The notes beneath the pieces are model-generated. The model saw only the letters and a list, made by a program, of their open reading frames with translations, made no database searches and was not told where the DNA came from. A program made the position numbers and the translations under genes. Of a stretch of 44,099 nucleotides of DNA, positions 1-6,199 are shown piece after piece; within the stretch, counting starts at the first letter, position 1; each line of letters opens with the position of its first letter. The DNA comes from an uncultured Bacteroidales bacterium (lineage in GTDB: Bacteria; Bacteroidota; Bacteroidia; Bacteroidales; Bacteroidaceae): NCBI GenBank assembly GCA_902775975.1, contig CACYOC010000020.1:1-44099 (forward strand). Reading direction: 5' to 3'.

Positions 1-109
1 CTCCAAGACGTTCGGCAAGCACGTGTCGCTCGGCAACGGCTCCTACGTCCTCGAGAAGGGCAGCAAGGCGCCCAAGTACCCCCTGGCGGCTTACAAGCCG
101 AAGCCTTAA
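1..109 (+). CDS. C-terminal fragment of an unassigned protein
   Basis: An open frame enters from the left edge and gives about 35 residues ending in a Lys/Pro-rich tail (AAYKPKP) before TAA at 107-109. It is more GC-rich than the spacer after it. I recognise no domain in so short a piece. The following gene is a smalltalk-type small protein. From family knowledge, these often sit beside HU-like DNA-binding proteins and N-acetylmuramoyl-L-alanine amidases in Bacteroidetes, so one of those is possible, but the visible residues do not show it. The stop codon and the terminator right after it support a genuine gene end. Confidence 0.55.
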   Translation, partial: SKTFGKHVSLGNGSYVLEKGSKAPKYPLAAYKPKP

Positions 110-138
110 GCATAGCCCCTTTGGGGGCTTTGCTTTTT
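109..138 (+). terminator. Rho-independent terminator of the left-edge gene
   Basis: The sequence AGCATAGCCCC, a short loop, then GGGGCTTTGCT forms a GC-rich stem with one mismatch, followed by a run of T (134-138). It begins at the stop codon of the truncated first gene. Confidence 0.8.
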
Positions 139-282
139 AAATGAGAAAATGAGAGAATGAGAAAATGAGATATTTAAATGAAAAATGAGAAATTAAAAAC
201 TCTGTATCTCTGTGCCTCTGTGTTCAATAATAGATAGAGTAATCATAATTCCTAATTTCTAATTCCTAATTCCTAATTTAAT
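139..282. repeat. AT-rich spacer with degenerate short repeats
   Basis: Two low-complexity tracts fill this spacer. The first repeats an ATGAGAAA-like unit (about 142-195). The second repeats a TAATTCC-like unit (about 247-280) and ends just before the start codon of the next gene. Similar simple arrays recur in other spacers of this window. No gene is seen. Confidence 0.6.
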
Positions 283-390
283 ATGAAGAAGAGTTTGTGG
301 GAGGTCGTTGTGCGCATCGCCATTGCAGCACTCTCGGCAGCACTGACCGCTATCACCACTACGAGCTGCATGGGCCACGGGCCGTTCTAA
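283..390 (+). CDS. Smalltalk-type small protein (35 aa)
   Basis: A 35-residue ORF starts ATGAAGAAGAG and ends TAA. The product begins MKKSLWEVVVRIAIAALSAA, has one hydrophobic stretch (about residues 6-26), and then a TTTSCMG ending that resembles a lipobox. This matches my knowledge of the Bacteroidetes 'smalltalk' family: tiny proteins with an MKKS-W start, one hydrophobic segment and a Cys near the end, next to HU-like or amidase genes. Its function is not known to me. A membrane or lipid-anchored location is inferred from the hydrophobic segment. It is preceded by an AT-rich spacer and followed by a hairpin, so it may be transcribed alone. Confidence 0.7.
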   Translation: MKKSLWEVVVRIAIAALSAALTAITTTSCMGHGPF

Positions 391-471
391 AGAGAAAAGT
401 GAAAAATGAAAAGTGAAAAGTGAAAAATGAAAAAGAAAGAGGGAAAGTCCGAAACAGCTTTCCTTCCTTTT
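391..471 (+). terminator. GAAAAGTG-type repeats followed by a possible terminator
   Basis: After the smalltalk stop codon there are about four imperfect copies of an AAAAGTGAAAAATG-like unit (about 393-432). Then GGAAAG (442-447) and CTTTCC (458-463) form a 6-bp stem followed by a T-rich run. It probably ends the smalltalk transcript. Because the next gene is convergent, it separates the two. Confidence 0.45.
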
Positions 472-506
472 TTTAGCAGGCAATATGAAGTCAGCTATTG
501 ACGATA

Positions 507-1445
507 TTACTGTCCTGCTTCGTGAAGGAAGGACTGGACTTCATGGAAGTATTCGTCCTTATGGGTCAGGTAGGACTTTGCATGCTCTGCGCCTTCGGCA
601 ATCCACAGCTTCTTTCTTGAAGGCTTGGCCTCGTAAAGACGATAGACCATTGAGGTGGGAACGAAGGTGTCGCTACTGCCATGAATGAACAGCATCGGGT
701 GCTGGCAGTGCTGCACCCGCTCTATGGCGGAGGCGTCGTTGAAACTCCATCCGTTTTTTATCTTACACAACAGGTTGCTCGCATACAGCAACGGGAATGG
801 CGGCAGACCGAACTGATTCTTCAGCTCGCCTTGGAACTCGTCCCACGCACTGGTATAGCCACAATCGGCCACGAAATGGATGTCCTTGACGGCCTTTGGC
901 AACGGTTCTGCAGACAGCATCATGGTGGTGGCTGCTCCCATGGAGACGCCGTGAACCACCATCGTGTCGGTCTGGAATATCGTGAGCCAGTGCAACACGT
1001 CCAGCCTGTCGAGCCACCCCATCTGAATGTTTTCGCCTTCGCTCAGTCCGCTTGCATGCAGGTCGGGCATCACAACGTTATATCCCATCAGCTTTTCATA
1101 GAGCCGCGCCAGATACAGGAAGTCTATGCAGCAGTCGCGCCATCCATGAACTATCACAGCGGTCTTGTTGCTGCCCTTGTTCACGTAAAGTGCATGATGG
1201 CGCTCACCGGTAGGCATCGTCACGAAGGTATCGCGCAGCGCCTCCTTGCTCCTCAGGCTATCCACCCACGGTCGCATTTCAGGGTAAGTTTCAAACAGTC
1301 TCTGATAACATACTGCCGTATCGCTCCGGTTTTCCTCGGGAGCGAGTGCAAAGTCGAGCATATAGAAGCTGCCACCGACTATTGCCAAAACAACCACCGC
1401 GAGAATAGCCACGGCGACGAAAATCATTCTTTTTGTGTTAGCCAT
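507..1445 (-). CDS. Alpha/beta hydrolase, membrane-anchored or exported
   Basis: The 312-residue product has a hydrophobic N-terminal segment (about residues 7-30), consistent with a signal anchor, then an alpha/beta-hydrolase fold. Visible catalytic features are the oxyanion-loop HGW (100-102), the nucleophile elbow GVSMGA with Ser168, an acid in HGSSDTF (Asp259) and a final His in EGAEH (His288). It resembles serine-aminopeptidase/BAAT-like hydrolases often found in Bacteroidetes, but the substrate cannot be read from the sequence. Its start codon overlaps the end of the gene upstream of it (1438-1755) by 8 bp, so the two are probably translated from one mRNA. Confidence 0.85.
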   Translation of the reverse strand: MANTKRMIFVAVAILAVVVLAIVGGSFYMLDFALAPEENRSDTAVCYQRLFETYPEMRPWVDSLRSKEALRDTFVTMPTGERHHALYVNKGSNKTAVIVHGWRDCCIDFLYLARLYEKLMGYNVVMPDLHASGLSEGENIQMGWLDRLDVLHWLTIFQTDTMVVHGVSMGAATTMMLSAEPLPKAVKDIHFVADCGYTSAWDEFQGELKNQFGLPPFPLLYASNLLCKIKNGWSFNDASAIERVQHCQHPMLFIHGSSDTFVPTSMVYRLYEAKPSRKKLWIAEGAEHAKSYLTHKDEYFHEVQSFLHEAGQ

Positions 1446-1755
1446 TGTATCTGTAGTGTTTGCGTTGTTGTAGATAGTCCAGGTCTGCCTGATGCCTGTA
1501 TGCCTCTTGCTCGAAGCGAATCATGAAGTATGCCTTCTCCCAGTTCCGGTATTTACAGAACAGCAGGAACCACTCCACGCCATACCAGAGGAAGAAAGGC
1601 AGGTAGAGCAATTCCCGCTGTTGTGCGGCATGTATCTTTTCGTGGTTCAGCTCGACAGGCGACAGCGGTCTGACGGCACAGATGAGTCCGAACAGGCAGA
1701 TGGCAAAATAGTTCTTGCCCAGCAGTCCTTTTCTGATGCGATAGACCTTCTGCAT
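1438..1755 (-). CDS. Small membrane protein with HExxH motif, possible minimal metallopeptidase
   Basis: The 105-residue product has two hydrophobic stretches (about 15-30 and 50-67). Between them lies NHEKIHAAQQREL, with HExxH at residues 38-42. Further on, FEQEAY (81-86) provides glutamates that could act as a third zinc ligand in a gluzincin-like arrangement. The layout recalls very short HExxH proteases, though I cannot name the family. It overlaps the downstream hydrolase gene by 8 bp, suggesting a two-gene operon. A non-enzymatic membrane protein with a chance HExxH cannot be excluded. Confidence 0.6.
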   Translation of the reverse strand: MQKVYRIRKGLLGKNYFAICLFGLICAVRPLSPVELNHEKIHAAQQRELLYLPFFLWYGVEWFLLFCKYRNWEKAYFMIRFEQEAYRHQADLDYLQQRKHYRYNG

Positions 1756-1779
1756 ATTACCTAGGGAATGGTCATGGCA

Positions 1780-4242
1780 TTACTTCACGACTTTCTTTCC
1801 ATGAACGAGGTAGATGCCATGCTGTCTCATGGTGCTGACCTTACGACCCATGAGGTCGTAGATGTCGCCAGTAGCAGTCCGGGCGGCAGGCTGGACGGTA
1901 TGGATGGCAGTGGGAATATCGGAAATGCATTCATAGGCCATCGGATATTCGAAGAGACACTCTACTTCCCCTTTAACCAGTTCACCTACTGCCAGTCTGT
2001 AGCTCTGTCCCTTCACCAAGTTTGGGAAGGTGAAAGTGCCAAAGACAGGCTTCTCGTCTTTAAACTGACACTCCACTTTCATGTTGAAGGGGTCTTTAGG
2101 GTCAACGCTATAATCGTACTTTTCAAGTTCATTGTCGTATTGTTCAAGCATGATGTAGAGAGTCTTGGTGCAGGGAGCCTCGTCGGTAGTCGCCATCACA
2201 TACTGACCTTGCAGTGTGTTGTCGGTCAGCGGCTCGGGATCGTCTTCTTTTTCCTTTTGTTTCTCAGTGTCGATGTTCGTTACGCTGTAGCTGAGTGACG
2301 TTCCCGTAACGAGCACTTCGTCCTCACCCTCGCTGAGAAGATTGTACTCGCTGTTGTATTGCTCAACATCGTTGGTAAGGAGACCGATGTAGTGGGTTCC
2401 TATTGCTTCGGGAACGAAGGTGAGATAGAAGTCGCCCGACATACCCCTATCAATGCCCATGCCTGTGGCGTTGCATGCGGTGTATGCCTCACCGTCAGTG
2501 CTTGTCCATAGTACCGCAGCCCTGTTTTGTGAGTTAGAATTGTTGGTGGCGTTAAACTTCAGGGTGACCGTCTTATAGACCTTTGCTTCGCCGTCAACAG
2601 TCATGGAGTTGACTTTAGTGTCGCCTACCCTATTATGATCGTCGAAGCTGGGCCATGCCGTCAGCGTATTACCATCGAGATATAACAGTATGTTATAGGT
2701 CTCGCCCATGTAACAGACGTACCACTTGTCGGTATTCTTCTCGCCATGGCAGTCGCGGAACAGCCAATGTACCTCGTAGGTGCCGTCGGGAACGTCTTTG
2801 GGAATGGTGATGCTAAACTGCATGCGCTTTCTCTCGCCAGAGAGTATCGTGGCCTCAATCATCCTTATCTTGGGTTGTGCAAAGACGTACGATTTCTTCT
2901 CGCGGTCGTAGAGGTTCCACGCGATATCGTACTGTTTGTCCATATAGGGGGGTAATTCCCTGTCAAAGAGCACGCCCTGGATGAAGGCAGGAAAGTCTTC
3001 CGTCGCATTAGTACGCTTGAGGACTAACTGGTCCAGTTTGGTGTATTGCTTGTCCATCAGGTCTATTCCGTAAATGCCCACCTTGTTTACGCCATCGGCA
3101 GGATCAGGGTTAGCAGGCTTCTTAAATCCATATAGGAAGGAGGTGTCGAGATTGTATCCGAAGCTCACCTTCTCGCCTTTCTCCTCTGGATTGTCGCTGT
3201 TGAGGACAGTGAGCAAGAAATAGCCGTCACACTGTCCGCCCCATCCCCAGTTGACGTGGTAATAACCGTTCTTATATCCGTCAATGACAAAGGTGTGACC
3301 ACTCGTCTTAAAAGTCTTGGAGTCCATGGCTGATGCAGAGTAAATGACGGGGCGTCCTGCCTTCAGTTCGGTGTACAAGAAGTCCTCGTAATATTGATAG
3401 GTACAAGTGTTACGATAGAGATGACCTATCTCACTGTAGCCGAAATAGAGTCGTGCTGCCTCGCTGGTAGCGTTAATCCAGGCTTCTGAAGACTCAGAGG
3501 AATAAACCGTTCCCTGTGCATAGCCAGCATATTTCACCAGCTTTGCAACTTCGGTAAGGCCCTCAGACTGATCGTCCTTGCTGTATTTCTCGCCCATGAT
3601 GCTCCAGTTGAAGGACGTGGCAGGCAGCGCCTGCAGATGCTGTCTATACTCTCTGGCACCACCACTTTCATTATACATATCCTGTTCAGGAATGCCACGC
3701 GGCATCGCTCCTTCCGGATACTTCACCGTTGCCAGCACCTGTGCCAGCGCAATTGCTGGGCAGCCGGAGATAGACCGCTCGCCAGTCTTCTGGTCCATAG
3801 GCAGAAGCTTGTTGTAAGGTGCCGGCTGATCCCACTTGAAAGGAACGAGAGGCTTCACCTCTTCGTAGTTGGTGAGGGCTACCGTCTTAAGACTGCCATG
3901 GTTCTTCAGCGCTTGTATCTGCTGCTTGTAACTCTCAATCCACGCTTGTGCAGCGGGATTCACCTGCTGCTCGTCGAATGCGTTGCCGTCCGACCAGCCG
4001 AGCACAGGCGCTGCCTGGTCGTCAGCACTAACCACCACGAAGCCGCCGTTGCCATTGAAAACATAGAGTTCGTCACTCTCGTAGGCCATCTCTACGGAAC
4101 TGTTGGCAGAGCTGGCCCTGTTGGTTGCTTTCTGGGCAAAGAAGTCCTTGGCAATGTTCGCAGCCTTCTTCTTGCTGACGGGGTTTGCCATCAGCCCCAC
4201 GGTTAGCGTTAAAAGCGTAAGAATAGTAAAATGTCTCTTCAT
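1780..4242 (-). CDS. Streptopain-like C10 family cysteine peptidase, secreted
   Basis: The 820-residue product starts with a signal peptide (about residues 1-19). A propeptide-like region (about 22-140) contains GGFVVVSADDQ, as in Spi/C10 pro-domains. The peptidase domain has the nucleophile in SGCPAIALAQ (Cys161), the catalytic His in SGHTFVIDGY (His316), and the HVNWGWGG block (329-336), all typical of peptidase family C10 (streptopain, interpain, PrtT). Roughly 400 residues of beta-rich, unrecognised domains follow. The end resembles a T9SS-type sorting signal: IYDLMGRKV, then GIYLVHGKKVVK. It would act outside the cell or on its surface to degrade host or dietary protein. It is much longer than the roughly 400-residue streptopain zymogen because of the C-terminal extension. 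Confidence 0.9.
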   Translation of the reverse strand: MKRHFTILTLLTLTVGLMANPVSKKKAANIAKDFFAQKATNRASSANSSVEMAYESDELYVFNGNGGFVVVSADDQAAPVLGWSDGNAFDEQQVNPAAQAWIESYKQQIQALKNHGSLKTVALTNYEEVKPLVPFKWDQPAPYNKLLPMDQKTGERSISGCPAIALAQVLATVKYPEGAMPRGIPEQDMYNESGGAREYRQHLQALPATSFNWSIMGEKYSKDDQSEGLTEVAKLVKYAGYAQGTVYSSESSEAWINATSEAARLYFGYSEIGHLYRNTCTYQYYEDFLYTELKAGRPVIYSASAMDSKTFKTSGHTFVIDGYKNGYYHVNWGWGGQCDGYFLLTVLNSDNPEEKGEKVSFGYNLDTSFLYGFKKPANPDPADGVNKVGIYGIDLMDKQYTKLDQLVLKRTNATEDFPAFIQGVLFDRELPPYMDKQYDIAWNLYDREKKSYVFAQPKIRMIEATILSGERKRMQFSITIPKDVPDGTYEVHWLFRDCHGEKNTDKWYVCYMGETYNILLYLDGNTLTAWPSFDDHNRVGDTKVNSMTVDGEAKVYKTVTLKFNATNNSNSQNRAAVLWTSTDGEAYTACNATGMGIDRGMSGDFYLTFVPEAIGTHYIGLLTNDVEQYNSEYNLLSEGEDEVLVTGTSLSYSVTNIDTEKQKEKEDDPEPLTDNTLQGQYVMATTDEAPCTKTLYIMLEQYDNELEKYDYSVDPKDPFNMKVECQFKDEKPVFGTFTFPNLVKGQSYRLAVGELVKGEVECLFEYPMAYECISDIPTAIHTVQPAARTATGDIYDLMGRKVSTMRQHGIYLVHGKKVVK

Positions 4243-4282
4243 AACTGGTATCTGTTGTAAGTAAAAATTGTCTGCGATGATA

Positions 4283-6091
4283 TTACTCCTGGCTCATGTC
4301 GTGAACCATCTTGCGATACATATCGTACATGCGGCGTCGCGAGATGTAGCCTTTCAGGTGGCGCTCGCTGTCAAGCACGGGCAGCCAGTCGGCCTGGGTG
4401 CGCTCGAAGGTCTTCATCACTTCTGTCATGGGCGTCTTGTCGTTGAGCGTTGCCGCCGGCTGCGACATGAGCTGATGCGCCTTGAAATGGTGGTAGAGCT
4501 CGGTACGGAAGACGACGTGGCGTATCTTCAGGATGTCTATCTCGCCCAACAAAACGCCTGCGGCATCGGTAACGGGCAGCACGCTGGAACGCGAACGGCT
4601 GATCTGATGCACCATGCGGCCCAGCTCCATATCGGGAGCCACCGCCTGGAAGTCGCGGTCGATGACGGAGTCGAGGTTCATCAGTGTCAACACGGCATGA
4701 TCGGTATGGTGAGTGACGAGTTTGCCCTGTCGTGCCAGTCGCATGCCATAGATGCTGTGAGGTTCGAAGATGTTAATGGTGAGATAGGCGGACACAGAGA
4801 CTATCATGAGCGGCATGAAGAGGTTGTAACCGCTGGTAATCTCGGCAATGAGGAAGATGCCCGTCAGGGGAGCATGCATGACGCCCGACATGACGCCTGC
4901 CATGCCCAGCAGGGCAAAGTTCTTCTCGGGCACATAGATGCCTATCTCGTGGATGTTCCACAGACGGGCAAAGAGGAATCCCGTGAAGCAGCCGATGAAC
5001 AGCGAGGGGGCGAACGTACCGCCACAGCCGCCGCCACCGTTGGTTGCCGAGGTGGCAAAGACCTTGGTGAGCAACACCAGTGCTATATATAATATAAGGT
5101 ATTCGGCATGTCCATAGAACAACGAGCCGTCGAGCAGCTGGTTCCAGTCTGCCTCGGTCTTGCCGTTGAGCAAGAGGTTGATGCTGTGATAGCCCTCACC
5201 ATAGAGCGAGGGGAATACGAAGATGAGCGTGCTCAGAATAGCACCGCCGATGACGAGTTTGACGTAGGGCTTGTCCTTGAAGCGTGCGAACATGTCCTCA
5301 CAGGCATTCATGGCACGGATGAAGTAAAGGCTTACCAGTCCGCAGCTAATACCCAAGAGGATGGTGGCCGGCACGCGCTGAACCACCCAGTCGCTGTCGA
5401 GGTGGAACGAGAAGAGCACGGCATTGCCGCTGAAGATATAGGTGAAACAGGTGGCCGTCACACAACTGACCAGAATGGGCAGCAGCGATGCCATGGTCAG
5501 GTCTATCATCAGCACCTCGAGCGTGAACACCAGTCCGGCAATGGGGGCCTTGAAGATACCTGCAATAGCACCGGCAGCACCGCAACCCACGAGGGTCATC
5601 AGCGTCTTGCTATCGAGTTTAAACAATTGCCCCAGATTGGAACCGATGGCAGAACCCGTCAGTACGATAGGAGCCTCGGCACCCACCGAACCGCCAAAGC
5701 CGATGGTGATGGCAGAGGCGATGACCGATGACCACGTGTTGTGTGCCTTCAGTCGCGAGCGGTTGCTGGAGATAGCGTAAAGGATGCGTGTGATGCCGTG
5801 CGAGATGTTGTCGCGAACCACATAGCGGACGAAGAGCGACGTCAGGTAGATACCTACCACGGGATAGACCAGATAGAGCCAGTTGTAGGAGTCGGCGGCA
5901 AAACGTCCGGTGAGCAATGCCACAATCTGGTTGATGAGTCCATGCAACACAAAGGCAGCGACTGCCGATAGCAGTCCTACCATAAACGCCAAGATGAGCA
6001 AGAACATCTTGTCGCTGATGTTTGCCACACGCCATTCGTGCAACCTTTGCAGCCACTGGGCGCGTTCTATTTCTTGCGCTTCGCTTTTCAT
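4283..6091 (-). CDS. ClC-family chloride channel/transporter with C-terminal CBS domains
   Basis: The 602-residue product has the multi-helix ClC core (about 30-440) followed by two CBS-like segments (about 470-600). Signature loops include GSVGAEAP (134-141; Glu139 corresponds to the gating glutamate), GGGGCGGTFAPSLFIG, and GVMSGVMHAPLTGIFLIAE. It would move chloride or another anion across the inner membrane. The helix holding the intracellular 'proton glutamate' of exchangers reads FTLEVLM, with Val where E. coli ClcA has Glu203; this pattern is known from channel-type CLCs. The gene lies 40 bp upstream of the C10 peptidase on the same strand, but a functional link is unlikely. Confidence 0.9.
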   Translation of the reverse strand: MKSEAQEIERAQWLQRLHEWRVANISDKMFLLILAFMVGLLSAVAAFVLHGLINQIVALLTGRFAADSYNWLYLVYPVVGIYLTSLFVRYVVRDNISHGITRILYAISSNRSRLKAHNTWSSVIASAITIGFGGSVGAEAPIVLTGSAIGSNLGQLFKLDSKTLMTLVGCGAAGAIAGIFKAPIAGLVFTLEVLMIDLTMASLLPILVSCVTATCFTYIFSGNAVLFSFHLDSDWVVQRVPATILLGISCGLVSLYFIRAMNACEDMFARFKDKPYVKLVIGGAILSTLIFVFPSLYGEGYHSINLLLNGKTEADWNQLLDGSLFYGHAEYLILYIALVLLTKVFATSATNGGGGCGGTFAPSLFIGCFTGFLFARLWNIHEIGIYVPEKNFALLGMAGVMSGVMHAPLTGIFLIAEITSGYNLFMPLMIVSVSAYLTINIFEPHSIYGMRLARQGKLVTHHTDHAVLTLMNLDSVIDRDFQAVAPDMELGRMVHQISRSRSSVLPVTDAAGVLLGEIDILKIRHVVFRTELYHHFKAHQLMSQPAATLNDKTPMTEVMKTFERTQADWLPVLDSERHLKGYISRRRMYDMYRKMVHDMSQE

Positions 6092-6150
6092 TACGCCGAC
6101 AAAGGTACATCAAAAAAATGAGCTGACCAAATGGTTAGCACATTTTTTTG

Positions 6151-6199
6151 GGTGGTGGGTGATGGGTGTTAGGTGATGGGTGGTGGGTGATGGGTGTTA
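6151..6199. repeat. Direct 21-bp G-rich repeat ending at a stop codon
   Basis: Two identical 21-bp copies (6151-6171 and 6179-6199), starting GGTGGTGGGTGATGGG, are separated by a related 7-bp piece. The second copy ends exactly on the stop codon of the minus-strand outer-membrane protein gene. The plus strand carries several GGG runs. Confidence 0.75.

Noticed and set aside
259-483. Minus-strand ORF rich in Phe/Leu/Ser over the smalltalk gene
   Set aside because: Its first half is just the translation of the GAAAAGTG-type repeats and the rest is antisense to the smalltalk ORF.
681-1526. Long plus-strand ORFs antisense to the alpha/beta hydrolase and small HExxH genes
   Set aside because: The protein has the odd composition of a shadow frame and no domain, while the minus-strand gene shows a full catalytic triad.
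4268-5731. Plus-strand ORFs of 207-274 codons over the ClC gene
   Set aside because: They are His/Gln/Val-rich mirror translations of a clear ClC protein; no start context or motif supports them.
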